37,802 nt of DNA from a candidate division WOR-3 bacterium (GTDB taxonomy: Bacteria; Hydrothermota; Tepidihabitantia; SM23-42). Of the stretch, positions 8,235-16,610 are shown one piece after another. Within the stretch, counting starts at the first letter, position 1; every line of letters starts with the position of its first letter. Under the pieces are notes generated by a model. The model saw only the letters and a list, made by a program, of their open reading frames with translations. It was not told the origin of the DNA and made no database searches. Both the position numbers and the translations under genes were made by a program. The stretch is from positions 1 to 37,802 of the forward strand of contig JAOUFJ010000023.1 in assembly GCA_029858255.1 (NCBI GenBank), read 5' to 3'.

Positions 8235-9344
8235 CTACCACCTTCCTCTTTCCCGCCAAATTGGCTGCACATAACTATTAGAAAGTTCTATATTTATCTT
8301 AGAGTCCCTCAAACAGCTTGGACATACCCTTCTCGCAAACCCATAGCATTCAAAAATCTCATGAATTTTGTATTCTCTCCCACAATACTCGCACGTAACC
8401 CTATCGTCTGTGCTAAAGACAGGGTTTACGAGATAGGTATACCGCAATTGAGGACGATCAAATTCCATATAATATTTTGCGTATGGTTTGTCCAAACATT
8501 CACCGCATATTGGAACTGCGGTTTTCATTTTACCATCATCCTTAACCTTTAACTCTCCACATAAAAAACAATACATTTCTGACGCGGGTTTATACGAAAT
8601 TGTAATTGCCTGAGCACCTATATTGGCGATAAATGTATTTTCTAACTTAGATATTGCCTTGTTGAAAAGACTACTGCGCTCTGGAATGTAACCTAATTCA
8701 TAAAACGAATAAAGAAGACCGGCTCCTTTTGCTATCACAACATTGAATCCTGCATTCTGTATGAAGCTCTTCAATTTCCGGGGTGTATACCAATATTGAA
8801 AAAACTTATACTGAGAAATCTGTGATCCCTTAATCCTTCTCATAGTCTTCGTTATATTTCTTTTCATTTTGGTCTTAGTCTGCAGCAAGACTTGTGAAAA
8901 AGAGAGAGATGGTGTAGAAATGATCGCTATTCCGCCCGGACGAAGGATTCTGAATGCCTCAGCCAGTACTATTTGCGGTCCTTCTACAAAATGCTCCATC
9001 ACTCCACCCGAGAGATATCCGGACAGACAATTATCAGCGAATGGCAAAGATTTGACCTCACCGCGACAGAATTTCCCTTTGAGCCTGCCCTTCTGTCGAT
9101 ATTCTTGTATTCTAGCCATTGCTTTTTCAGAGAGGTCTAATCCGATACAATCGATGCCCAGTCCAGTGAGGTAAAAGACATTTCGCCCTAAACCACACCC
9201 TGCATCTAATACGCTTCCATGCCGGGGGGTGTATTTCAGAATCCAGTGCCTAAGTCCGAAGAAATCCCACATCCTAATTTCACTTTCTGGCGTCAATGTT
9301 GACCATCTTGAATCCCATATCTCTTTACCAGCGGATTTTCCCAT
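8235..9344 (-). CDS. Class I SAM-dependent methyltransferase with C-terminal zinc ribbons
   Basis: The 369-residue product starts at the ATG at 9344, where AAGGAG sits 8 bases upstream; longer starts would lie upstream of the promoter's likely start site at about 9363. Residues 45-55 carry the SAM-binding motif VLDAGCGLGRN, followed by an acidic position in GLDLS at about 70, and GGVMEHF and LRPGG motifs typical of UbiE/COQ5-like Methyltransf_11 proteins. The last 100 residues are unusual: YCFLCGE...ICGEC and CEYCGRE...VCPSC are two CxxC pairs of zinc-ribbon type. The substrate is unknown; the zinc ribbons might recognise nucleic acid or a protein partner. Confidence 0.85.
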   Translation of the reverse strand: MGKSAGKEIWDSRWSTLTPESEIRMWDFFGLRHWILKYTPRHGSVLDAGCGLGRNVFYLTGLGIDCIGLDLSEKAMARIQEYRQKGRLKGKFCRGEVKSLPFADNCLSGYLSGGVMEHFVEGPQIVLAEAFRILRPGGIAIISTPSLSFSQVLLQTKTKMKRNITKTMRRIKGSQISQYKFFQYWYTPRKLKSFIQNAGFNVVIAKGAGLLYSFYELGYIPERSSLFNKAISKLENTFIANIGAQAITISYKPASEMYCFLCGELKVKDDGKMKTAVPICGECLDKPYAKYYMEFDRPQLRYTYLVNPVFSTDDRVTCEYCGREYKIHEIFECYGFARRVCPSCLRDSKINIELSNSYVQPIWRERGRW

Positions 9345-9369
9345 GCTTCTTTCTCCTTCTAAGCATACA

Positions 9370-9398
9370 AGTATATCATATATCACCGTGCAAGTCAA
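9370..9398 (-). promoter_or_regulatory. Promoter of the methyltransferase gene
   Basis: Minus strand: TTGACT (9393-9398), 17-base spacer, TATACT (9370-9375). Transcription would start near 9363, only about 19 bases before the start codon. Confidence 0.65.
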
Positions 9399-9446
9399 AT
9401 GATGAGTATTACGGAATTACGAGGGATCCGATATTCAAGAATCTTC

Positions 9447-9475
9447 TTGAATGACGTGCCCAAAATACATATAAT
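9447..9475 (+). promoter_or_regulatory. Promoter of the cupin gene
   Basis: TTGAAT at 9447-9452, 17-base spacer, TATAAT at 9470-9475. The leader to the cupin start is about 70 bases. Confidence 0.5.
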
Positions 9476-9551
9476 AAATTGGAGTAATGCGCTCTTGATA
9501 GATCAACAGAGCATAGTAGTTATCCTGGCATTAACCGAAAGGATGTAGCAT

Positions 9552-9932
9552 ATGGCTAAAGTTGTTAATATCGATGAATGCTTCGGGAAGTTCGATGACC
9601 TATTCTCACCGAAGATCGTAGGAGAACTTAACGGGCAGCATGTCAAGGTCGTACGGTTGGAAGGCGACAAGGTCCCGTGGCATACACACGACAATGAAGA
9701 TGAAATGTTCTTCGTGGTAGAGGGAGTCCTCGACGTCCACGAGAGAGACGAGAAAGTGACGCTGCGCCCAGGAGAGTTTTGTATTGTCCCCCACGGAAAG
9801 GAACACCGGGTTATTCCTCAGGGCTATGTCAAGCTAATATTGTTCGAACCCGCCGGGATTGCTCACACTGGCAAAGTTAAGGCAGAAATAACAAAAGACG
9901 ATTACGACCGACTTGATCTAGAAGACAACTAG
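9552..9932 (+). CDS. Small single-domain cupin protein
   Basis: The 126-residue product is one cupin barrel. Motif 1 is GDKVPWHTHDNEDEMFFVVEG, with metal-binding candidates His44, His46 and Glu51. Motif 2 is GEFCIVPHGKEH, with His85 as the fourth ligand. AAAGGATG precedes the ATG. Proteins of this size are often annotated as cupin_2 proteins of unknown role, or isomerase-like; no substrate can be read from the sequence. The stop codon TAG at 9930-9932 lies in the first bases of the repeat element at 9930-10020, so the element seems to define the C-terminus (...RLDLEDN). The gene is monocistronic and convergent with the DUF378 gene. Confidence 0.88.
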   Translation: MAKVVNIDECFGKFDDLFSPKIVGELNGQHVKVVRLEGDKVPWHTHDNEDEMFFVVEGVLDVHERDEKVTLRPGEFCIVPHGKEHRVIPQGYVKLILFEPAGIAHTGKVKAEITKDDYDRLDLEDN

Positions 9933-10020
9933 GGACAGACATAAACTTTTAAACTTTTGCATGAGTTTTGTGACCCGATACAATACAACCGGGAAGTTCA
10001 AAAGTTTATGCCTGTCCCCA
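9930..10020. repeat. GGGGACAGGC inverted-repeat element, copy 2
   Basis: GGGACAGACATAAACTTTTA from 9932 and its near-perfect inverse GTTCAAAAGTTTATGCCTGTCCCC ending at 10019 give a long imperfect palindrome of 91 bases. It sits between convergent genes and could act as a two-way terminator on transcription. The left end matches copy 1 (6178). Confidence 0.7.
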
Positions 10021-10047
10021 GTTCTGATTCCTGATTCTTCCGCCTCG

Positions 10048-10251
10048 TTACTTCTTCTTCAGTTTTGCCACAAAGAATATCAGGTAGATCGCAGAAAGAC
10101 CGACCAGTGTGTATACGATACGTGAGATGATCGACATCGGGCCAAAGATCGCAGCAACCAGGTCAAAGCCGAATAATCCAACTAACCCCCAGTTTAACCC
10201 GCCGACGATCAACAGAATGAGTGCAATCCAATCGAGTATGCTTAATTTCAT
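10048..10251 (-). CDS. DUF378 family small membrane protein
   Basis: The 67-residue product (MKLSILDWIALILLIVGGLN, then WGLVGLFGFD...) matches the DUF378 pattern: a first helix ending in GGLNWGLVG, a short connection with FDLVAAIFG, and a second helix followed by a Lys-rich tail. The ATG at 10251 is preferred over one 27 bases upstream because GGGGGT lies just before it. It has two membrane segments and a cytoplasmic basic end. Function is unknown; members such as YuzA of Bacillus are uncharacterised. Confidence 0.85.
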   Translation of the reverse strand: MKLSILDWIALILLIVGGLNWGLVGLFGFDLVAAIFGPMSIISRIVYTLVGLSAIYLIFFVAKLKKK

Positions 10252-10280
10252 TGTTACCCCCTTTTTTCTGATACTCATTT

Positions 10281-10308
10281 ATTCTACACGGGCAACTAAC
10301 CATGTCAA
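10281..10308 (-). promoter_or_regulatory. Promoter of the DUF378 gene
   Basis: Minus strand: TTGACA (10303-10308), 16-base spacer, TAGAAT (10281-10286). Transcription would start near 10274. Confidence 0.65.
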
Positions 10309-10383
10309 CAATGGCATAAGACCTTGTTGACACCCTGAGGACAGCCTCGAAATTCCCGCGTTCATTGTAAACGGGCATACGCC

Positions 10384-10411
10384 TTGACTCGTCTGTGTCG
10401 AGCACTATAAT
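10384..10411 (+). promoter_or_regulatory. Promoter of the flavodoxin operon
   Basis: TTGACT at 10384-10389, 16-base spacer, TATAAT at 10406-10411; transcription would start near 10418. Confidence 0.7.
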
Positions 10412-10459
10412 GTACCGAATTGGTAACTGCAGAAGTGAGAGAGAAAAAAGGGGTAATAT

Positions 10460-10927
10460 ATGAACATTGGCATTATTCTATGGTCACAAACAGGCAACAC
10501 CTATTCGGTTGCTGAAAAAATAAAAGAAAAACTCGACGCAGCCGGACATTCAGTGAATATTGAAAGGATTAAGATAGCCGGTGAATTCAAGCCGGGGAAA
10601 AAAGATATACAGTTCGAAACGCTGCCCGATGTTGCACAATATGACAGGATAGTATTCGGCGCCCCGGTACAGGCATTTTCCCTGTCTCAGGTCATGACTA
10701 GGTATCTAAAGCAGCTGCCATCATTAAAGAACAAGAAGGTTGCCCTGTATTTAACCAAACAGCTGCGGTTCAACTGGACCGGCGGGAATCAGGCGATCAA
10801 CAAGATGAAAAAATTCTGCACATCCAAAGACGGAACAATCTGCGGATCAGGGATAGTAATCTGGAGCAGTCCAAACCGGGAACAGATGATCGCTGAGGTC
10901 GCGGAACGCATAAGCAAGTTGTTCTGA
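10460..10927 (+). CDS. Flavodoxin-like protein
   Basis: The 155-residue product has the flavodoxin fold signature. The first strand MNIGIILWSQTGNTYSVAEK carries the FMN-phosphate loop SQTGNT at residues 9-14. A second motif, YDRIVFGAPVQAFSLS at about 81-96, matches the loop holding the isoalloxazine ring. Length is normal for a short-chain flavodoxin. GGGGTAA precedes the ATG. It probably carries electrons at low potential or is an NAD(P)H-linked flavoprotein, but the partner is unknown. It is the first gene of an operon with a membrane protein and an antiporter. Confidence 0.88.
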   Translation: MNIGIILWSQTGNTYSVAEKIKEKLDAAGHSVNIERIKIAGEFKPGKKDIQFETLPDVAQYDRIVFGAPVQAFSLSQVMTRYLKQLPSLKNKKVALYLTKQLRFNWTGGNQAINKMKKFCTSKDGTICGSGIVIWSSPNREQMIAEVAERISKLF

Positions 10928-11021
10928 GTCTTCAGACGAAAGGACAAAGGCAGGAGGAACAACAACGACCAAGCGAGATATTCTGTCGATTTCATTTAAG
11001 ATACTCGGAGTTGTCTGCATA

Positions 11022-11516
11022 ATGTACACAGTCGTGCTGATCCCGAACATCGGCATGGCAATCGGTATGTTGTTGGGACAACAAGACAGTGATTACGCCC
11101 GTTATGCGGTAAGGTGGCATTTTTTCATAACAATACTATTTCCGACAATCACTTTTCTGTTTGGCTTTTTGCTGCTGAAATGGGGTGACAGTATTGCCGC
11201 AAAACTAATTCGTGACGATACTCAGATTCAAATGACGCACACAGATGATTGGGAGAGGCGTATTTTCTCGCTATCGATGAAAATCATCGGTCTAATATGG
11301 CTGATCAGAGGTATTCCCGATCTTGTAAAAGCTGTTGGTGAATTGATTATGCGTTGGTATCTGTACTATTACAGCATTCCCCACATGATCGGTGTAATAA
11401 CGGGAGCATTTCTATCGTTAGTGATCGGTGTCTACCTGCTCGTCGACGGCAGATACTTCATCAAACTTGCATTCGGTGAAAAACCCGGAGAACTCAATGT
11501 AATGGAGAAAGAATAA
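11022..11516 (+). CDS. Four-helix membrane protein of unknown function
   Basis: From the first ATG (11022) the product has 164 residues with hydrophobic segments at about 1-19, 33-53, 88-105 and 126-147. The frame is open further upstream: an AGGAGG at 10952-10957 lies 7 bases before an ACG at 10965, and reading from there adds TKRDILSISFKILGVVCI in front, completing the first membrane helix. That would be a normal N-terminus if the codon were ATG, so a rare ACG start, a mutated ATG, or a sequence error is likely. I list the ATG conservatively. It lies between flavodoxin and antiporter genes on the same strand. I do not recognise the family. Confidence 0.7.
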   Translation: MYTVVLIPNIGMAIGMLLGQQDSDYARYAVRWHFFITILFPTITFLFGFLLLKWGDSIAAKLIRDDTQIQMTHTDDWERRIFSLSMKIIGLIWLIRGIPDLVKAVGELIMRWYLYYYSIPHMIGVITGAFLSLVIGVYLLVDGRYFIKLAFGEKPGELNVMEKE

Positions 11517-11534
11517 GATTCTAGGTGAAGTAAG

Positions 11535-12761
11535 ATGAATATACAATCTCCGCTACTTGTCGGTATAATCGTTTTCACAGGCTTCATCTTTGGAGAAATA
11601 GCCACCAGGATAAAACTTCCCAAAGTAACCGGATACATTCTGGCAGGTATACTATTGAACCCGGGCCTTTTCGGAATAGTGCCGGCAAATTTCATTGGGC
11701 ATACAGACATTGTAACAAACATCGCCCTTTCCTTTATCACTTTCTCGGTTGGCGGTACTCTCCTCTACTCGCATGTGAAGACCCTTGGCAAAACGATATC
11801 ATCAATCACTGTCTTTGAAGCGGAATTTGCCTTTTTCACAGTCACCATAGGTTTCTTGATATTCACCCCTTTGATACATCACTCACAAGGCGCAACGTTA
11901 TTGGCGGTGTATCTCCCGATGAGCATGCTGATCGGGTCTCTTGCCTCGCCAACAGACCCTTCCGCCACGCTTGCGGTTATCCATCAATACAAAGCAAAAG
12001 GTAGTGTTTCATCGACAATAATGGGAGTTGCTGCTTTTGACGATGCACTTGGTATCGTCAATTACAGTATTGCTACAGCATTGGCATTGATACTAATTGA
12101 ACATACTAAATTCTCCCTGCAATCTGCCATTTTTTATCCCTTAATAGTTATTTTCGGAGCAGTGATTTTAGGAATAGCATTCGGATTCATTTTCAATTTT
12201 ATCAATAACTTGATAAAAAGAGAAACCGAAGGTGTTTTTATCGTTTTGATACTGAGTATCTTATCGCTTTGTTTTGGCGTATCCAAAGTGCTGGGAGCTG
12301 ACGAACTTCTTGCTACGATGACAATGGGCATTGTCGTTGTCAATTTTAATCCAAACCGAGAAAAGATATTCAAGATACTGGAGCGCTACACAGAAGAATT
12401 GATCTTTGTACTCTTCTTCACTATAAGCGGCATGCACCTTCAATTCTCTGTTCTGGCACGATCAATTCTTCTTGTTGTTTTGTTCGTAGGGTTCAGAACT
12501 GCCGGCAAGTTTTTGGGAACCGCGGCCGGTGCAGCCGTTTCGAGATCGTCCGCCAGTGTAAGAAAATACGCTGCCGGAGGATTGATCCCGCAAGGGGGTA
12601 TCGTTATCGGACTGGCACTAATTCTGAAACAAAATCCTGCCTTCGATTCCATTTCGAACACGATTATTAGCATCATCATCGGCGCGACTGTGGTACATGA
12701 GATCATCGGGCCGATATTCTCTAAAACCGCACTCCAGAGAGCCGGAGAGACAGCTGAATAA
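11535..12761 (+). CDS. Cation:proton antiporter, CPA/Kef-type
   Basis: The 408-residue product is nearly all membrane helices and fits the Na+/H+ exchanger domain family. Diagnostic points are the unwound-helix motif ASPTDPSAT (Thr140-Asp141-Pro142) and the ion-binding pair AFDDALG (Asp169-Asp170), which in CPA antiporters carries proton or cation exchange. The N-terminal LPKVTGYILAGILLNPGLFG motif (28-47) is typical of Kef/NapA-like members. It ends after the membrane domain, with no TrkA-N or USP regulatory tail. The ATG follows the preceding gene by 18 bases with a weak AGGTGA. Whether it moves Na+ or K+ cannot be told. Confidence 0.88.
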   Translation: MNIQSPLLVGIIVFTGFIFGEIATRIKLPKVTGYILAGILLNPGLFGIVPANFIGHTDIVTNIALSFITFSVGGTLLYSHVKTLGKTISSITVFEAEFAFFTVTIGFLIFTPLIHHSQGATLLAVYLPMSMLIGSLASPTDPSATLAVIHQYKAKGSVSSTIMGVAAFDDALGIVNYSIATALALILIEHTKFSLQSAIFYPLIVIFGAVILGIAFGFIFNFINNLIKRETEGVFIVLILSILSLCFGVSKVLGADELLATMTMGIVVVNFNPNREKIFKILERYTEELIFVLFFTISGMHLQFSVLARSILLVVLFVGFRTAGKFLGTAAGAAVSRSSASVRKYAAGGLIPQGGIVIGLALILKQNPAFDSISNTIISIIIGATVVHEIIGPIFSKTALQRAGETAE

Positions 12762-12809
12762 GACTGGATCAGCCTTCCCTTCGATCAAAGTGCATGTTAG
12801 ACTTAAGTA

Positions 12810-12837
12810 TTGACAATATGCAAATTTGAAATATAAT
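12810..12837 (+). promoter_or_regulatory. Consensus promoter of envelope protein / diguanylate cyclase operon
   Basis: TTGACA at 12810-12815 and TATAAT at 12832-12837 are both exact consensus hexamers with a 16-base spacer. The leader is about 140 bases. Confidence 0.75.
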
Positions 12838-12853
12838 TAGTTAATAGATACGA

Positions 12854-12885
12854 AGGCTTGGCGGAGCCTACCCATCTTATTTGGG
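12854..12885 (+). other. Two adjacent hairpins in the leader RNA
   Basis: AGGCT/AGCCT (12854-12858 and 12865-12869, 6-base loop) is followed at once by CCCA/TGGG (12871-12874 and 12882-12885, 7-base loop). They start about 10 bases after the expected transcription start. A c-di-GMP riboswitch would suit the operon, but the conserved GEMM-I core bases are not present. Confidence 0.3.
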
Positions 12886-12984
12886 AAGCAACAGTAATAA
12901 AACCATTTGTTACGGATTTATTGAATGCCTGTAAGTGGCTGAGGACTACTATGGTACTTAAATAACGAAGGAGTGAGCGAAATA

Positions 12985-14871
12985 TTGGCTATTATTATCT
13001 TTCTTTTTACGTTGTCCAGCCCCGAGACTGAGACACTACACCTCGGAAGGGTGTATTTTGACATGACCGATACCACTCTCACCCGAGAATCAGAAACAGT
13101 GCTAAAAATAGTTGCAAACAAAATGCACGCCGAACCAAATCTTATGATCGACGTGTATGGCTATACCTATGGTCGGACTGCGCCCAATGTTGATACATCC
13201 GGAGAAATGGCGGAGCGGGTTAAGAGTTACTTAGCGGACAATTTCGCCGTATTGGCCGACAGGATTCAAACTCCGGGCTACACAACAACTCGATCATTGA
13301 TCCAGAGAACAGAAACCGAAGCTCAATGGGTAGACGTCGTTGTTCGTCGACCAGATGCTATCCTCACATTGCTAAAGAATGATGTCAAGGTACAACCTCC
13401 AGCATTGAGGCCCAATTGGCTCGATCCGCTGCCCGACTACTATCTCTACCATGGTTATAAGGTCACCACGGGTAAGAAATCGAGTGCCAATATCTTATAT
13501 CCGGGTAAAGGCATGCTGAGAATGGATGAAGATGCCATGGTTATCATCCACAGCCTGAGCCTGCGGCGAAAGGAAGAACCGCTTCTGAGAAATCTCAAAC
13601 TACAGGAGGGCAGTCTGACATCACTATTGGAGGATGCAACCACGCAAACAGCGACAGGTACAAGCACGAAAGCCGACAAAGAACTTGCATCTCAGATACA
13701 AGATACGGTGGTGGCCGAAAAACTCGAAGACCTCGTGGTTGTTTACCAACGGAATGCTGAGGTAACAGACTTGGGTCGAGAACCTGTGCAGCAAACTCCA
13801 GCAGACACTGCCAAAGACAGCGAAGGTGTAACCGGCGAACTGGGTATCCCACCTGCAGCACCAACGCTTGTTTCTCCGGGGATGAACGAAACTAAGTATT
13901 ACCCGAATGAAATAACCTTCGTCTGGCAACCGAGTGGAGTACTTTCCCATCTGCAAGTTGCCGAGGATTCTTTGTTCGAGCAGATAGCCTTCGACGCCTA
14001 TGCTGCAAGTGAATCGCTGGTCACTGCGTTGGCGGAAAATCTTTATTACTGGCGCGTGAGCGGAATCAACACAGATAGTCTGGAAGGCGATTTTACGGAC
14101 TATTGGACATTCGTCGTCGAGGTCGACACGCTGAAGCCGCAGCTTGAAATCGCGATTTCGAGAGGTATTCAGAAAAACAGTCTGATCGCTTCCGGTCGTA
14201 CAGAAGTAGATGCAGAGTTATTCATAGATGATGAAGAAATCAAAACAGATACCGACGGCTCTTTCTCTTATACATTACCCGGAGATCAATACCACGATCA
14301 CGTTATAGCCCGCGCAATTGACCCCGCCGGAAATATTACAGAAAAAAGTTGTAGGATTCCGGGCAATCCTATGTTTGTAACGGGAATCAATGCGGGTATG
14401 TGTTTAGTCACTAACGATAAAGTTGCTGGACCAGAGAAGGGCTTCTGGTACGGTGTTAGGCTGTCTAGAATGCTTTGGCCCAGCGTTAGTCTTTTTACGA
14501 GCGCCTCAATCGCGATGAGTAATGGAAAAACTGGTGATATACTCAATATGACAGACATCGTCGCGATTGAGATTGGTCTCAGGAAGAATTTCTACGTGGG
14601 ACGAGTATCGCCGTTCTTGCATATCCAATCAGGTTTCGCTTGGTCACAAATGAGCATGGCACGTCAAACACACCCCGGGATCATCAATTACAGCGGTGCA
14701 ACCTTTGATCCAACAATTGGCTTCGGTGCAGGCGGCTGGTTCCATATCGGAGGGCGTTGGTACCTGAATCTGCATGCCGACTACATGCATGTCTTCAGAG
14801 ATAGCAATGATTCAGATAATACCAAAACGTTCACAAGGATAGGATTTGGAATTCAGGACAGGATGCTATGA
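12985..14871 (+). CDS. OmpA-like / FecR-like / beta-barrel envelope protein
   Basis: The start is placed at TTG 12985, eleven bases after AAGGAG; the GTG at 12973 overlaps that site, which makes it unlikely. The 628-residue product begins with a signal-like segment (LAIIIFLFTLS). A short OmpA-like region (about 15-115) contains LGRVYFDMTDTTL and VDVYGYTYGRT-like strands, usually binding peptidoglycan. A FecR-like beta domain follows at about 150-215 (VTTGKKSSANILYPGKGMLR). Fibronectin or Ig-like modules lie at about 285-450, and the last 165 residues look like an outer-membrane barrel. No transmembrane anti-sigma part is present. It probably links the outer membrane to the wall. The diguanylate cyclase gene follows after 37 bases. 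Confidence 0.75.
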   Translation: MAIIIFLFTLSSPETETLHLGRVYFDMTDTTLTRESETVLKIVANKMHAEPNLMIDVYGYTYGRTAPNVDTSGEMAERVKSYLADNFAVLADRIQTPGYTTTRSLIQRTETEAQWVDVVVRRPDAILTLLKNDVKVQPPALRPNWLDPLPDYYLYHGYKVTTGKKSSANILYPGKGMLRMDEDAMVIIHSLSLRRKEEPLLRNLKLQEGSLTSLLEDATTQTATGTSTKADKELASQIQDTVVAEKLEDLVVVYQRNAEVTDLGREPVQQTPADTAKDSEGVTGELGIPPAAPTLVSPGMNETKYYPNEITFVWQPSGVLSHLQVAEDSLFEQIAFDAYAASESLVTALAENLYYWRVSGINTDSLEGDFTDYWTFVVEVDTLKPQLEIAISRGIQKNSLIASGRTEVDAELFIDDEEIKTDTDGSFSYTLPGDQYHDHVIARAIDPAGNITEKSCRIPGNPMFVTGINAGMCLVTNDKVAGPEKGFWYGVRLSRMLWPSVSLFTSASIAMSNGKTGDILNMTDIVAIEIGLRKNFYVGRVSPFLHIQSGFAWSQMSMARQTHPGIINYSGATFDPTIGFGAGGWFHIGGRWYLNLHADYMHVFRDSNDSDNTKTFTRIGFGIQDRML

Positions 14872-14908
14872 GCAGCATTAGAGAATGTTTTGTAGGGGGG
14901 GAAGCTAA

Positions 14909-16534
14909 ATGATCAGGAGGCGAACCACATTTCAGGAAATAGCCATAACCACGATAGCTATTGCTGCCGTTGCCGTTTTAAGCATCACCTATGCGCTGCT
15001 AAACGTCAACGCCGATGCACTCAGACGCTCGGCCCGTGAGTATGCTGTTTCCGTTGCAGAGAACGTTGCTTATAGGATTTCCGACGAGTTTGATGGATTT
15101 GAAAATGCCGTAGATCAAATAATAAACGTATTCAGCAGCCCTAGTTTTTCGACTGAAGACAAGGTTGAAATGGCAAAGGCAATAATGGTACTCGAATCAG
15201 TCAACTTCATCGCTGTGTTCGATGAACGTGGAAGAAAACAGGACGTCATCTCTTCAGGCCCGGTTGCTGTTCCTGACGAACTTCCTGAGAATATACGTCA
15301 CACCGCGGTTGAGCAAGGCCGGCATTATGGTCTGGTCAAAGGAGATAGCAGCACAGGCAAACTAGGGATTCTACTCCCCTGGTGGCGCCGAAACAAGATT
15401 TTTGCTTATCTATATACTGAAATGGACCTTTCTCCAATCTCCGCGTACATAAAGGACATTTCTCTATCGAGACTCGGTTCAGATGACCTGGTCTGTGTTT
15501 TTGATAGAACCGGCAACATTATCCTTCCCTTGGATGAACGACGGCAGGAGTTTCTCGCAAGTGTCCTGAGTCAAGGATTCATAATGGCGGATTCAGAGGC
15601 AGATGACCTTTTCTTTGGTGGCGATTTCATTGCCACCCGTAATTATACGGATAAGGAAAAGGGCAAAATGCTCGGCGCCCTCATCAGCATCCCCCAACTT
15701 TCCTGGGCAGTGTTCATTCAGCAGCCCTACGATACTGTATACTGGAATCTGGGAAGGATGAGAAGACTATCTATTCTGGTTGGCGTCTTATCCCTCTGCT
15801 TTGCTGTTCTTCTCGCTTTTCTGATTTCGCGCTACATCACTCGTTCGATCGCCAAATTGATCTACGGCGTACGCCAGGTAGCTAACAGAAACTTTACTTT
15901 CAAAGTGGACATTCAATCGAAGAATGAAATCGGTGAACTTGCAGACACATTCAACCAGATGGTTGATCAACTGAACCTTCACCGAAAGCATATTGAACAA
16001 CAGCAGAATAAGCTGGAAATCCTGGCACGAACAGATGCACTCACCGGTTTGAACAACCATCGCCACTTTATGGAAGAACTCACGTCTGAGGCACAACGGG
16101 CCGTTCACTCTGATTCGCCGCTGAGTGTCATGATCCTCGACCTCGACGAATTCAAGCGTATCAATGATACCTACGGCCATCTAGTTGGCGACCACGTACT
16201 CTTGACGACAGCCGAAATGATCAAAAGACACTTGCACTCAAGCGATATCATTGCGCGCTACGGCGGGGATGAGTTTTGCGTGGCGTTAACGAATACAACA
16301 GTGTCAAAAGCAAGGGCAGTGGCAACAAAGATACGCAAGGAGATCGCCGAAAAAGTATTTTCCGTTGACGGCGCCGCGAAATTTCAGATCACGTGCAGCA
16401 TTGGTCTGACCCAGTTTCACAAAGACATGGAAAGTACCCTGGAGGTTCTCAAGCTCGCGGACCAAGCCCTCTACAAAGCGAAAAAGGCTGGCAGGAACCA
16501 GTTGAGAGAAAAGGGTTTCAAACAACCCGATTAA
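14909..16534 (+). CDS. Membrane diguanylate cyclase (sensor-HAMP-GGDEF)
   Basis: The 541-residue product has a first membrane helix at about 12-34, a periplasmic sensor region of about 250 residues (Cache-like by layout), a second helix at about 288-310, a HAMP linker (about 311-362) and a GGDEF domain with the intact active loop RYGGDEF at residues 450-456. It therefore should make c-di-GMP from two GTP. The inhibitory I-site, normally RxxD just before the active loop, reads HSSD here, so product inhibition may be weak or absent. It lies 37 bases after the OmpA/FecR gene and is probably cotranscribed with it. The ligand of the sensor is unknown. Confidence 0.92.
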   Translation: MIRRRTTFQEIAITTIAIAAVAVLSITYALLNVNADALRRSAREYAVSVAENVAYRISDEFDGFENAVDQIINVFSSPSFSTEDKVEMAKAIMVLESVNFIAVFDERGRKQDVISSGPVAVPDELPENIRHTAVEQGRHYGLVKGDSSTGKLGILLPWWRRNKIFAYLYTEMDLSPISAYIKDISLSRLGSDDLVCVFDRTGNIILPLDERRQEFLASVLSQGFIMADSEADDLFFGGDFIATRNYTDKEKGKMLGALISIPQLSWAVFIQQPYDTVYWNLGRMRRLSILVGVLSLCFAVLLAFLISRYITRSIAKLIYGVRQVANRNFTFKVDIQSKNEIGELADTFNQMVDQLNLHRKHIEQQQNKLEILARTDALTGLNNHRHFMEELTSEAQRAVHSDSPLSVMILDLDEFKRINDTYGHLVGDHVLLTTAEMIKRHLHSSDIIARYGGDEFCVALTNTTVSKARAVATKIRKEIAEKVFSVDGAAKFQITCSIGLTQFHKDMESTLEVLKLADQALYKAKKAGRNQLREKGFKQPD

Positions 16535-16610
16535 GACCAAAGACAATTCGAAATTCGACCTTCGGCAGCACACTATATTACTTGATTCTCAATTACTCCG
16601 AAAATAGGCA

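Noticed and set aside
9345-9398. Longer N-terminus of the methyltransferase
   Set aside because: The extra codons overlap the promoter boxes of the gene itself.
12838-12984. c-di-GMP-I (GEMM) riboswitch before the envelope protein operon
   Set aside because: Hairpins are present and the context is tempting, but the conserved core (GCACAGGGCAAACC-like) is missing.
15788-16180. Minus-strand frame inside the diguanylate cyclase gene
   Set aside because: The plus strand encodes HAMP and GGDEF motifs there; the minus frame has no start signals.
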